A stretch of DNA of 64,000 bases from JADJOM01 sp046327715. Lineage in GTDB: Bacteria; Gemmatimonadota; Gemmatimonadetes; Gemmatimonadales; GWC2-71-9. The stretch lies in the NCBI GenBank assembly GCA_046327715.1, contig JAXLXY010000001.1, positions 310,001 through 374,000 on the forward strand, in the 5' to 3' direction. Shown here in pieces: positions 44,640-55,540 of this stretch. The notes beneath the pieces are model-generated. The model saw only the letters and a program-made list of their open reading frames with translations. It had not been told where the DNA came from and did no database searches. The position numbers and the translations under genes are program-made. Every line of letters begins with the position of its first letter. Position 1 is the first letter of the stretch.

Positions 44640-45173
44640 TCAGCGGGCGACGGCGGTGCCGCATCCCTCGCAGAACTGGCTGCCCGGCACCAGGGGAGAC
44701 CCGCAGCTGGCGCACCCTCCCACCGTGAGCGACCGTCCGCAGCCGGAGCAGAAAAGGGCGTCCGTCTCCGGCCGCGGACCACAGCCAGGGCACCGGATGG
44801 TGGAGCCGGCCAGCTTCTTCACCCGCTCGGCGATCAGGGCCTCGACCGGATCGCCGGGCGCTCCGGCGGCCTCCGGCGGCTGCTCACCGGCGGCGGGCGC
44901 CTTCGGCCCTTCCTCCTGGCGGAGGATGGCGAGCGCCTCGGACGTGTACCGGCCCTTGAGGGTGTTGTAGTCCTCGTCCGAGAGCTTGCCGGTCTCCCGG
45001 TCGAATTCGATCTCGCGGAGCGCCGCGAGGGCGATCCCCTTGGGCGTCTCGTCGAGGTCTTCGGGCTCGTCCGCCCCGGGCGGGGCGGTCACGCCGGGGC
45101 GGGTCAGCGGGCTGATGATGGCGGCCACCACGACGAGGCCCACCAGCACGGCGGCCAGGACTTCAGCGAGCAT
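44640..45173 (-). CDS. Zinc-ribbon membrane protein of the ccm block (CcmI-like part)
   Basis: The 177-residue protein has an N-terminal membrane span (about 3-23), the segment ALAALREIEFDRETGKLSDED that strongly resembles the start of CcmI/CycH after its first span, and two C-terminal zinc ribbons (CPGC...CSGC and CASC...CEGC). CcmI normally brings apocytochrome to the CcmFH heme lyase. It begins on the ccmH stop (TGATG). The TPR part of CcmI is missing here and may be supplied by the protein at 47884-48642. Confidence 0.72.
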   Translation of the reverse strand: MLAEVLAAVLVGLVVVAAIISPLTRPGVTAPPGADEPEDLDETPKGIALAALREIEFDRETGKLSDEDYNTLKGRYTSEALAILRQEEGPKAPAAGEQPPEAAGAPGDPVEALIAERVKKLAGSTIRCPGCGPRPETDALFCSGCGRSLTVGGCASCGSPLVPGSQFCEGCGTAVAR

Positions 45174-45817
45174 CACGAGTCGAGCTCCCGCAGTTCGCGT
45201 TCGAGTCGGGCCAGCTCCTCGGCCGAGGCCGCAGGCGCGGCGTTGACGGCGCGCAGGGCACCGGGCGCCACCGGCGCGGCCTCGCCGGCGGCCGCGTTGG
45301 CGGTGCGGAGCTGCAGGGACCGCGTCCGCTGGCGCAGGATCACCAGCATCGCCCCGGCCACCAGCATGATCGCCACCCCGGGCACCACATAGCCGGCGAT
45401 GTTGAATCCCTCGGGCTTGGGAGCCATCAGGATCTTCTCGCCGTACTTCTCCACGAAGGCCGCCACGATCTCCTCCGCGGTCTTGCCGTCCTGCGCCAGC
45501 GCCACGACTTCCTTGTGCAGCGCCGGGGAATACGTGCAGGTGAAGTCGGTGGTCCGGCAGGTGTAGATGTCGAGGGTGCAGCCGCAGGTGCACTGCATCC
45601 GCTTCTCGACGCCGGTGATCATGGCGTCGTTGTCGTGCGCCGTGACCCGCTCCCGCGACCGGCCGGCGGAGGCGGGGTCCCGGAGCGTGCCCGCCTCGCC
45701 CTGCCCCGGCAGCACCTCCTGTCCCTGCCCCGCCCCGGCGCGGGGCCCGAGCCCGGACACCGCGGCGCCCGCCGCCACCGCGCGGCCCAGGCCACCGAGA
45801 AACCCCCGTCGGTTCAT
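45173..45817 (-). CDS. ccmH: CcmH cytochrome c maturation protein
   Basis: The 214-residue protein begins with a twin-arginine-like signal (NRRGFLGG), then the CcmH/NrfF domain with cysteines in MQCTCGCTLDIYTC and FTC, and AEEIVAAFVEKYGEKIL, a recognised family segment. One membrane span follows at about 140-160 and a helical tail. In CcmH the paired cysteines reduce apocytochrome before heme attachment. It lies between ccmF and the zinc-ribbon gene. The Tat-like start is unusual for CcmH. Confidence 0.88.
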   Translation of the reverse strand: MNRRGFLGGLGRAVAAGAAVSGLGPRAGAGQGQEVLPGQGEAGTLRDPASAGRSRERVTAHDNDAMITGVEKRMQCTCGCTLDIYTCRTTDFTCTYSPALHKEVVALAQDGKTAEEIVAAFVEKYGEKILMAPKPEGFNIAGYVVPGVAIMLVAGAMLVILRQRTRSLQLRTANAAAGEAAPVAPGALRAVNAAPAASAEELARLERELRELDS

Positions 45818-45819
45818 GG

Positions 45820-47868
<2,049 letters not shown>

Positions 47869-47883
47869 GGGAGGGGCTCCAGC

Positions 47884-48642
47884 CTAGGATTGGCCGCGGG
47901 CGGCCTGCGCGGCCTTGAGGAATTCCTCGAGGGCGCGGGGATGTTCACTGTATTCGGGACGGGCCTTCTTGGACTCGACGTCGTAGTGGGCCAGGAAGTC
48001 GGCGTAGCTCTTCTTGAGGCCGGCCTGGTCCGACTGGAACCGCGCGATGGTGCCCTTGATGACGTAGCCGAAGAGGTGCCCGGGCTGCTGCTTGAGGATG
48101 GTGTCGGCCAGGGCGCGGGCGCCATCGACGTCGCTGGTGTGGAGCATGATGAGCGCGGCGTGGTAGCGCGCGTCGGCGTCGACGGTGTCGAGCATGCCGT
48201 AGGCTTGCAGGGCCATCGGGGCAAAGCTGGTGACGGTGTTGGCATCACCCTGCTCGGCCGAGCGCATGATCCGGTTGAAGAGCCGATCGAAGCGCTCCCG
48301 CGGGGTCATGTTCGCGATGTCCACCGCGCTCGGCTCATCCGCCCCGGGAGCGGCCGGCGCCGCTGCGGCCGCGGCGGGTGGCGTGCTTCCCCTGGAGAGG
48401 GCGAGCACCGCCGCGCCCACCAGGGCCACCGTCAGCCCGCCCGCCGTAAACCAGAGAATGGGATTGCCGGCCGGCCCGGCGGGCGCGGCCGCCGTCGGCG
48501 AGCCGCAGCTGGCACAGAATCGGGCGTTCGGGGCGAGGGCCTGACCGCACCGGCCGCAGGAGCGCGCCTCGAGGGTCGCGCCGCAATGGCGGCAGAACTT
48601 GCCGCCGGATTCCTTGCCGCAACTGGGACAGGTGGCACTCAC
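47884..48642 (-). CDS. Zinc-ribbon and TPR-like protein of the ccm block
   Basis: The 252-residue protein begins with two zinc ribbons (CPSC...CRHC and CGRC...CASC, residues 5-47), then one membrane span (about 62-82), an Ala/Pro linker, and a TPR-like C-terminal part (DADARYHAALIMLHTSDVDG then LADTILKQQPGHLFGYVIKG). It starts with GTG and lies 15 bases before ccmF. Together with the zinc-ribbon protein downstream it looks like CcmI split into two proteins. Function is inferred from place and layout. Confidence 0.7.
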   Translation of the reverse strand: MSATCPSCGKESGGKFCRHCGATLEARSCGRCGQALAPNARFCASCGSPTAAAPAGPAGNPILWFTAGGLTVALVGAAVLALSRGSTPPAAAAAAPAAPGADEPSAVDIANMTPRERFDRLFNRIMRSAEQGDANTVTSFAPMALQAYGMLDTVDADARYHAALIMLHTSDVDGARALADTILKQQPGHLFGYVIKGTIARFQSDQAGLKKSYADFLAHYDVESKKARPEYSEHPRALEEFLKAAQAARGQS

Positions 48643-48902
48643 CAGGGAACTCCGATGAAAAGAGGCGAGGACATTAGGGAAGTGAACGAAAGCCGACTAC
48701 CCGGAACGAGAACGAAAGCTAGGTCCCGGCGGGCCCGATGCAAGCGCCGGATCTGCCCAAGGTTCAGCGCTCGGATATGAAGAACATCGTGGATGAGAAG
48801 AAGTTAGAGAATCCATGAAGAAAGTCTCACCGCGAAATGTCTTGACCATTATCCGGAATGGCTTACTGTAGGCGCGAAACCCTTACAACACGGTTAACGC
48901 CT
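48643..48902. promoter_or_regulatory. Low-GC divergent regulatory region of the ccm and cytochrome genes
   Basis: This 260-bp region between the zinc-ribbon gene (minus) and the first multiheme cytochrome (plus) is notably less GC-rich than its surroundings. GAACGAAAGC occurs at 48684-48693 and 48710-48719, 26 bp apart. TTGACC (48842-48847) with TACTGT after 16 bases (48864-48869) could serve as a sigma-70-like promoter for the cytochrome operon. No known operator was recognised. Confidence 0.5.
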
Positions 48903-50456
48903 ATGCGTAGAACGCCGATCCTGTCCCGCCTCGGGTCCCTGGCGCTGCTTGTTTCAGCCGCTGCATGGCTGGGCGCCTGCACTGACACGGTCTACCGCGA
49001 CCGTCCCCCCTTCAACCCGCCGCCGGATGCCGCGAGCGGCTTCCTGGGCTACTTCTCGGCCAACGAGCAGCAGACCACCTGCGGCAACTGTCACGTGGAT
49101 CACCAGGGTGACTGGACCAAGCATGCCCACTCGGGCGCCTACGCGACGCTCATCAACTCCGGGCACTCGGCCTCCTATTGCTTCGGGTGCCACACGGTCA
49201 GCGAGTACGGGAATGCGGTCGACAGCGCCGCCGGGTACGACAAGACCCCGGACAAGGCGTACCATGACGTGCAGTGCGAGAGCTGCCACGGCCCGGGCGA
49301 AACCCACGTGAAGACCCCGGACGCCTCGGCCGCCCCGCTGGCCAGCGCAGAGGCCGACACCGGGTCCCTGGGCTCCGGCACCTGCGCCGAGTGCCACAGC
49401 GGCGTGCACCACCCGTTCGTGGAGCAGTGGCGTGAATCCCGCCACGGTGAGGCCAATACCCACGCCTCGACCAACGCCTCCTGCCAGCCCTGCCATGAAG
49501 GCCGCGGCGTGCTGCGCGCCTGGGGCGTGACGGCAAATTACAAGGAAAAGAACGACGTCGTCGACACCACTAACGCCCTGGGCATCACCTGCGCGGTCTG
49601 CCACGACCCCCACGGCAACGACAACCCGGGCGAGCTGCGGTTCCCGATCGACGACCCGACGCTCGAGAACAACCTGTGCATGAAGTGTCACTCCCGCCGG
49701 TTCGAGCTCACGGCCGCCAACTCCGGCCCGCACGGGCCGCAGGGTCCGGCGCTGCTGGGCACGGCTGGCTGGTGGCCCTCCGGCCAGGACACCACGCCGC
49801 AGGCCACGAGCCACGGCGACCCGACGCTCAACCCGCGCCTCTGCGCCGGCTGTCACGTGAACGCCTTCACCGTCACGGACACCTCGGGCGCCTTCCAGCT
49901 GCAGTCGGTCGGGCACCTGTTCCGCCCGATCCCCTGCGCCGACGCCCAGGGCAATCCGCTGCCCGGCTCGGACAACACCTGTGCCTACGACGCCGCCTCG
50001 CGCAACTGGTCCGGTTGCACGGCCAGTGGTTGCCATGCCAACCCGGCCGCCGCGGCCAACGCCCTCAGCGCCAGCCGCGCCGTCCTCAAGGCCCTCGTGG
50101 ACCAGCTCTGGGTCGACGTGGATGGCGACAAGAAGGTTGATTCGGCCACCGACGGCGGGTACCTCTCCCTGGTGCCCAAGGCCGAAATCACCAACAACGA
50201 CAACTTCATCAGCGTGGCCGAGGGCGCGTGGTTCAACGCCCAGCTGTGGGGCGAGGGGCTGACCAGCCACCCCGACAACAGCTTCGGCGCCCACAACCCC
50301 TTCCTGGCCCAGCGCCAGCTGGCGGTGACGATCACGGCGATGCAGGCCCAGTACCCCTTCCTCCCGGCGCCGCCGGCCAGTGTCCAGGCCATGATGGCGC
50401 AGGGGCTGGCCAAGGCGAAGGCCCGTGGAGCGGCAGTCCCACTCAGCTCGCGCTAA
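48903..50456 (+). CDS. Nine-heme cytochrome c lipoprotein
   Basis: The 517-residue protein has a lipobox (LGAC near residue 26) and nine heme motifs: eight CXXCH (CGNCH, CFGCH, CESCH, CAECH, CQPCH, CAVCH, CMKCH, CAGCH) and one CX4CH (CTASGCH), all within about 60-390. The CESCHGPGETH and CAVCHDPHG motifs resemble octaheme/decaheme reductase-type cytochromes. The last 110 residues have no heme motif. Lipid anchoring could place it on the inner leaflet of the outer membrane. ATG 48903 begins the signal. It heads the cytochrome operon. Confidence 0.85.
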   Translation: MRRTPILSRLGSLALLVSAAAWLGACTDTVYRDRPPFNPPPDAASGFLGYFSANEQQTTCGNCHVDHQGDWTKHAHSGAYATLINSGHSASYCFGCHTVSEYGNAVDSAAGYDKTPDKAYHDVQCESCHGPGETHVKTPDASAAPLASAEADTGSLGSGTCAECHSGVHHPFVEQWRESRHGEANTHASTNASCQPCHEGRGVLRAWGVTANYKEKNDVVDTTNALGITCAVCHDPHGNDNPGELRFPIDDPTLENNLCMKCHSRRFELTAANSGPHGPQGPALLGTAGWWPSGQDTTPQATSHGDPTLNPRLCAGCHVNAFTVTDTSGAFQLQSVGHLFRPIPCADAQGNPLPGSDNTCAYDAASRNWSGCTASGCHANPAAAANALSASRAVLKALVDQLWVDVDGDKKVDSATDGGYLSLVPKAEITNNDNFISVAEGAWFNAQLWGEGLTSHPDNSFGAHNPFLAQRQLAVTITAMQAQYPFLPAPPASVQAMMAQGLAKAKARGAAVPLSSR

Positions 50457-50460
50457 CTGA

Positions 50461-52509
50461 ATGACTCTGCAACACGCAGGCACCATCCGCCCCGGCAAGG
50501 CTCGCCTTGCCGGGGCGGCTGTTCTTGGGTTCCCCGGAATCCAGGACTCGGTCACTCCCCAGGGCATCCACCCCGTGGATTCGCTGGTGGACAAGACCAT
50601 CTTCGGCGACAAGGTCACCCCCGTCATCCAGTTCGTGTTCCAGCAGGAACCCTGGATCATGTGGGGTGGCGTGGCCGTGGGCGCCGTCATCGCGTTCTTC
50701 ATCCTGCGGTGGCTCTGGCCCAAGCGGCAGGCAATCCTCCACTGGCTGGCTACCCGGAGTCAGGCCGTCAAGCTGGCCATGGTCGGGTCGGCCTTCCTCG
50801 CCGTCCTGGCCGCGGCCTTCGCGGGCTACGAAGGCTTCCACTTCATGGAGACGGACCGCCGGTTCTGCAACGGCTGCCACATCTTCGTGCCGAGTGGCCA
50901 GGCGTGGGTGCAGCCCGACACCGGCTACTACTCGCTGGTGCCCAAGCTCGAGGGCAAGCACGACACCATCAACTGCCACACCTGCCACGCGCTCCAGCCC
51001 GCCAAGGAGGCGGTGAAGATGGTGCTGTGGATGTCGGGCGTCCGGGACGAGAAGATCCCGGAGCACGGCAAGGTGCCCCGCAAGACCTGCGAGGGCTGCC
51101 ACGTCCAGGGCGCCGCCAAGGAGACCTGGCAGACCATCGCCACCACCGCTGGGCACCGGACCCACTTCGAGTCCGACTCCAGCGCGCTCAAGGACAAGGT
51201 GGAGTGCCTCACCTGCCACGCCCGGACCGCCCACCGGTTCCTGCCGGCGGACAGCACCTGCGTGCAGAAGGGGTGTCACCTTACCGACGAGACCAAGATC
51301 GTCCTGGGCAAGATGCAGGGGCAGAGTGACCTGCACTGTACCCTGTGTCACGAATTCAGCCGGCCGGTGGCATTGCTGGCCACCCGGGACTCGGCCGCCG
51401 GGGCGCTGCGGCCGGGCATGGAGGAGTGCTTCTCCTGCCACCAGATGAAGGACCAGCTGCCCAGCTTCACGTCCATCGACGACCCGCACGGCGGCTCCTG
51501 CGGCACCTGTCACAACCCGCACAAGCAGAAGGTGGCCTCCGACACCAAGCAGTCCTGCGCCACCGCCGGATGCCACGCCGACTGGAAGAAGATCCCCTTC
51601 CACGTGGGCGCCCAGCACAAGAAGCAGGGCGAGAAGTGCATCACCTGCCACAACCCGCACAGCTCGCGGGTGGATGCCAGCGACTGCACCGGCTGTCATG
51701 AAAACGTCCGCTCGCGGCCGGGGGGCCACTGGCTCAAGCCCCCCATGCCGTTCGACACCCTCAAGGCGCTGCAGTCCGCCGCACCGCCCCATGAGGATCC
51801 GGTCTTCCACGAGCGGCCGAGCAAGGTGAAGGGCGATGCCCCCCCCGACGACGATCCACCGGAACGGGGGGTGGCGTCGCTGCCCCCCCTTCCGGCTGAC
51901 TCGTTTTCCCACCCGACGCACAAGAAGCTCGCCTGCCTGACCTGCCACTCCACTTCCACAGGCGAGACCCTGACCTTCGAGCAGCCACGCGGCTGCCAGA
52001 TCTGCCATCACCAGGCGCCGGAGAAGAGCGACTGCACCAGCTGCCATGAGAAGGCGAGCCTCCCCGCCGCCACCGCCGTGACCTTCACGGTTGCCGCGGC
52101 CGGCAAGCCGGCGCGCGAGCGCACCACCGGGTTCGCCCACGCGGCGCACGACTCGGTGAGCTGCATCGCCTGCCACGCCCAGCGGGTGAGCCTCGCCGTC
52201 GTCGACTCCGCACTGAGCTGCAAGGGCTGCCACGAGGAACACCATGAGGCCGGGCGTGATTGCGGCGCCTGCCACCGGACCGCCCAGAGCGTCACGGCCC
52301 ATAGCGCGCCGGCCCGGACCCACGTGGCCTGCGATGCCTGCCATACTACGGACCGGATCGCCTCCCTGCGGCCGACGCGCTCGTTCTGCCTGGCCTGCCA
52401 CGGGCCCGCGGTGGATCATTACCCCGAAAAGGAGTGCGCCACCTGTCACCTCCAGGCGCACCCGGACGACTACCGCCCACGGCTGCTCCGGGCCCGGAGC
52501 ACGCGATGA
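50461..52509 (+). CDS. 20-heme membrane-anchored cytochrome c (NapC/NirT-like N-terminus)
   Basis: The protein of up to 682 residues has two membrane spans (about 65-85 and 105-122), then 20 heme motifs, 18 CXXCH and two CX4CH (CVQKGCH and CATAGCH), at about 135-665. The span directly before METDRRFCNGCH recalls NapC/NirT quinol dehydrogenases, and the rest extends it greatly. A likely role is moving electrons from the quinone pool to the periplasm. The ATG at 50461 has no good ribosome site and the first 20 codons form a hairpin (50487-50518), so the real start may be GTG 50575. Confidence 0.82.
   Translation: MTLQHAGTIRPGKARLAGAAVLGFPGIQDSVTPQGIHPVDSLVDKTIFGDKVTPVIQFVFQQEPWIMWGGVAVGAVIAFFILRWLWPKRQAILHWLATRSQAVKLAMVGSAFLAVLAAAFAGYEGFHFMETDRRFCNGCHIFVPSGQAWVQPDTGYYSLVPKLEGKHDTINCHTCHALQPAKEAVKMVLWMSGVRDEKIPEHGKVPRKTCEGCHVQGAAKETWQTIATTAGHRTHFESDSSALKDKVECLTCHARTAHRFLPADSTCVQKGCHLTDETKIVLGKMQGQSDLHCTLCHEFSRPVALLATRDSAAGALRPGMEECFSCHQMKDQLPSFTSIDDPHGGSCGTCHNPHKQKVASDTKQSCATAGCHADWKKIPFHVGAQHKKQGEKCITCHNPHSSRVDASDCTGCHENVRSRPGGHWLKPPMPFDTLKALQSAAPPHEDPVFHERPSKVKGDAPPDDDPPERGVASLPPLPADSFSHPTHKKLACLTCHSTSTGETLTFEQPRGCQICHHQAPEKSDCTSCHEKASLPAATAVTFTVAAAGKPARERTTGFAHAAHDSVSCIACHAQRVSLAVVDSALSCKGCHEEHHEAGRDCGACHRTAQSVTAHSAPARTHVACDACHTTDRIASLRPTRSFCLACHGPAVDHYPEKECATCHLQAHPDDYRPRLLRARSTR
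50487..50518 (+). terminator. Strong hairpin between the 9-heme and 20-heme genes
   Basis: A perfect 14-bp GC-rich stem (50487-50500 with 50505-50518) with loop CTCG lies 30 bases after the 9-heme cytochrome stop. It is followed by CTGTTCTTGGG, a weak T-rich end. It may reduce expression of the downstream genes or stabilise the first message. Confidence 0.55.
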
Positions 52510-53996
52510 CCGCGCGCCCGACGATCCTGCTGCTCGGGCTGGCCCTGCTGGGTGCGGCCCCCGCCTCCGCCCAGGAGTACCTGGTCCGGTTCGATACCCG
52601 CGTGCAGAGCGCGGCCTACCGCGGCGTCAAGCTGGACAGCATTCTCGTGGGCAGCGTGGACACCAGCGCCACCGGCGGACTGGTGACTCCCGACGGCTAC
52701 GCGGTGACCTGCATCCGTGGCCGGACCCATTGCAGCTACTTCCGCGAGGGCGCCGTACGCCGGGGCGGGCCGCTCACCTCGAGCGTCGACCTGACCGCCT
52801 GGGGCTTCGGGCTCCGAGGGGTGAGCCTGCACCTCAACGGCCGGCTCGGTGTTGACCTCGGTTCCTCGGCGGTCTGGCCCGGCACCAAGCCCGCCCTGCA
52901 GCTCAATGAAGGGTATGGCGAGTACGCTTCCGCCCGCCTCACCGGCCGCCTGGGCCGGCAGGTCGAGCGCTCCCGGCTGGGCTACAATGGGTACGACGGC
53001 GCCCGGCTCTCCTGGCGCATCCCGTCCGCCGGCCTCGCGGTGATCGGCTACGGCGGCTACGGACTGGCGCGGGCCACCGCGCTGCCGGTCACGAGTGACG
53101 TGCTCAACCCGCTCGACGAATTCCAGCCTCGCCAGCGGCAGCTCATGGCCGGCGCCGCGCTCGAGTGGCAGACCACCCGGATCGAGGCCCGCCTCGACTA
53201 CCTCCGCGAGGTCGATCGGGACCCGCGGAACCTCGTCTCCGAGCGCGCCGCGCTGTCGGCCACCGTGCGGCCCTTCACCGGGTGGAGCCTGACCGGCGGC
53301 ACGGAATACGACCTTGCCTACGGCTGGTGGGGCAGCTCCGACCTCACGCTGCGCCACACCCGGACCTGGGGCGGCGCCGCGGCGGGCGTCCGCCGCTATC
53401 GTCCCTACTTCGACCTCTGGACCATCTGGGGAGTCTTCAGTCCCGTGCCGTACAACGCCGTGAACGGCTCCATCTGGGTGACCCCGCTCCACGGCCTGAC
53501 CCTCCGCGCCGGCGGCGAGCGCTATCAGTACGACGACGCGGAGGCCACCTCGCCCCTGGTCAGCGAGGAGAAGGATGGCTGGCGCTGGAACACCGGCCTG
53601 GGCTACGCGTTCTCCGAGGCCTGGAGCGTCGATGGCGGGTACCACGCCGAGTTCGGCCCGGGCGCCGCCTCCCAGGGTGGCGAGGGGAGCATCAGCTGGC
53701 GCCCCAGCCGGGCGGTATCGGTCACCGCCGAGGGGGGGCACCTGGTCCGGCCGCTGGAGTTCCGCAACGAGGATCCGGCGCTCACCTGGTACGGGGTGGG
53801 CTTCGACCTCCGCCCCAACGACCGGCTGCGGCTGTCGCTCGCGGCCACCCGGTATGACGAGAACCGGCGCCGCGGGGACGCCTCGAGCATCGACTGGTCA
53901 CAGACGCGGCTCCGGGCCGGGCTGAGCTGGGTCTTCGGCTCATCCGCCGACCACATGCCGCTGCCCCCCGCCATCCGCCGGGAGCGTGGCCGATGA
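52506..53996 (+). CDS. Outer-membrane beta-barrel in the cytochrome operon
   Basis: The 496-residue protein has a signal peptide (about 1-22, ending ASAQ) and many amphipathic strands with aromatic girdle residues (GLAVIGYGGYGLARA, AALEWQTTRIEARLDYLRE, WSLTGGTEYDLAYGW, and a C-terminal LRAGLSWVFG). The length fits a barrel of about 20 or more strands. It lies between the 20-heme and 16-heme genes, overlapping both by 4 bases, a place like that of the porin in porin-cytochrome conduits. No sequence match to MtrB or PioB could be made by eye. Confidence 0.75.
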   Translation: MTARPTILLLGLALLGAAPASAQEYLVRFDTRVQSAAYRGVKLDSILVGSVDTSATGGLVTPDGYAVTCIRGRTHCSYFREGAVRRGGPLTSSVDLTAWGFGLRGVSLHLNGRLGVDLGSSAVWPGTKPALQLNEGYGEYASARLTGRLGRQVERSRLGYNGYDGARLSWRIPSAGLAVIGYGGYGLARATALPVTSDVLNPLDEFQPRQRQLMAGAALEWQTTRIEARLDYLREVDRDPRNLVSERAALSATVRPFTGWSLTGGTEYDLAYGWWGSSDLTLRHTRTWGGAAAGVRRYRPYFDLWTIWGVFSPVPYNAVNGSIWVTPLHGLTLRAGGERYQYDDAEATSPLVSEEKDGWRWNTGLGYAFSEAWSVDGGYHAEFGPGAASQGGEGSISWRPSRAVSVTAEGGHLVRPLEFRNEDPALTWYGVGFDLRPNDRLRLSLAATRYDENRRRGDASSIDWSQTRLRAGLSWVFGSSADHMPLPPAIRRERGR

Positions 53997-55432
53997 ACCT
54001 GCCACGCATCCTCCTGCTGACCGGGGCGCTGCTCGCGGGCGCGGCGGGGGTCTCCGCCCTCGAGAAGGACGGATTCGACCACGAGAAGCACGCTAGGCTC
54101 TTCCCGAGCTGCGAGAGCTGCCACGCCGGCATCGCCGATACCACGCGGGCCGTGTGGCCCACCGTGGAGTCCTGCGCCAGCTGCCACGACGGGAAGGTCG
54201 AGGAGAAGGTGAACTGGACGGCGCCCACCCGGGAGCCACCGACCAACCTGCGCTTCACCCACGCGCGCCACGGGGAGGCCGCGGCCGCCAAGCTGCCGGC
54301 GGATTCCACGCTGGCCTGCCGGTCGTGCCACATCGCCTCCGACGGGAAGTGGATGGCGGTGGCCCGGACCCGGTCGGCCGAGTGCCGCTCCTGCCACGAG
54401 TTGCCGGAGAAGCACCTGGCGGCGGCCGACACGGCCTGCGCCACCTGCCATCTCACGCTCGCGGAAGCCACCACCCTGCCCCGGGAACGGATCGCCAAGT
54501 TCGAGGTACCGGCCAACCACGAGGCCAAGGACTTCCTCACCGAAAAGGGGCACGGCCAGGCCGCGAAGCCCCCCGCCGGCGGGCAATGGGATGTTTCTCC
54601 CAACTGCGCCACCTGCCATGCGCGCGACTTCTGCGCCCAGTGCCACGTCAACGCGCCGGAGGTCCGGCTCATCCAGGCGCTGGCCCCGGATCCGCGCTCC
54701 ACGGCGATCGAGGCCAAGCTGGAGGCACCGGCAGGTCACAAGGCCGGGACCTTCCTGGCGCGGCACGGGGCCGCGTCCCGGCGTGATCCGGAGAGCTGCG
54801 CGTCCTGCCATACCCAGCAGAGCTGCATCGCGTGCCACCGGTCCCAGCCGGCCGTGGCCGTGGCCATGCCCGCCGCCGGCGCCGGACGCGGGATCGGGGC
54901 GAGGATCGAGCGGAAGAAGCCGGCCAGCCACACGGTGCGCTTCGCCGACATGCACGGCCCGGAAGCCAGCGCCTCGCCCAAGACCTGCGCGGCGTGCCAC
55001 GCCCGGACCGAGTGCCTGGACTGTCACCGGCCCGCCGCCGGCGCCGAGGGCAGCTATCACGCCGCCGGATTCCTGGTGCGGCACCCGGCGGCTGCGTTCT
55101 CGCGCGAGTCGGACTGCACTACCTGCCACAACCAGGCGAACTTCTGCGCCAGTTGCCACGAGCAGTCCGGGCTGGCGGGCACCGGCCGGGCCCTCGCCGG
55201 CGGCTACCATGACTCGCGGGGCTCGTTCCTCCTGAGCCACGGGACCGCGGCGCGTCAGAACCTGGAGAGTTGCGTCACCTGCCACACCGAGCGGGACTGC
55301 CTGGCCTGCCATTCGGCCCAGACCCGGCGGTTCAACCCGCACGGCCCAGGGTTCGACCCGGAGCGGCTGCGCCGCAAGAACCCGCAGACCTGCTCGGCCT
55401 GCCACGGCCGGAACATTCCCTCCGGCGACTGA
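53993..55432 (+). CDS. 16-heme periplasmic cytochrome c
   Basis: The 479-residue protein has a signal peptide (about 1-22) and sixteen CXXCH motifs. Ten of them are arranged as close pairs with 4-5 residues between (CATCHARDFCAQCH, CASCHTQQSCIACH, CAACHARTECLDCH, CTTCHNQANFCASCH, CVTCHTERDCLACH), the doubled-CXXCH layout. Isolated His residues after each pair (for example HGAA, HGPE) may act as distal ligands. It is translationally coupled to the barrel gene by a 4-base overlap and ends the first cytochrome operon at a large palindrome. Confidence 0.87.
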   Translation: MNLPRILLLTGALLAGAAGVSALEKDGFDHEKHARLFPSCESCHAGIADTTRAVWPTVESCASCHDGKVEEKVNWTAPTREPPTNLRFTHARHGEAAAAKLPADSTLACRSCHIASDGKWMAVARTRSAECRSCHELPEKHLAAADTACATCHLTLAEATTLPRERIAKFEVPANHEAKDFLTEKGHGQAAKPPAGGQWDVSPNCATCHARDFCAQCHVNAPEVRLIQALAPDPRSTAIEAKLEAPAGHKAGTFLARHGAASRRDPESCASCHTQQSCIACHRSQPAVAVAMPAAGAGRGIGARIERKKPASHTVRFADMHGPEASASPKTCAACHARTECLDCHRPAAGAEGSYHAAGFLVRHPAAAFSRESDCTTCHNQANFCASCHEQSGLAGTGRALAGGYHDSRGSFLLSHGTAARQNLESCVTCHTERDCLACHSAQTRRFNPHGPGFDPERLRRKNPQTCSACHGRNIPSGD

Positions 55433-55460
55433 GACTCGGGCGGTCGGGGATCGGCTCAAA

Positions 55461-55502
55461 CACGAGGGGGTGGGCTTCCGATCGGAAGCCCACCCCCTCG
55501 TG
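55461..55502. terminator. 42-bp perfect palindrome (bidirectional terminator)
   Basis: Two 20-bp arms (55461-55480 and 55483-55502) around AT form a perfect palindrome that starts CACGAGGGGGTGGG. It lies between the stops of the convergent 16-heme gene (55432) and ccmE (55541). Without a T-tract on either side it would act mainly as a structural block. Confidence 0.65.
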
Positions 55503-55540
55503 CATCGGGTACCGGGAGCCGCGGTGGCGACCCCGAAGAC

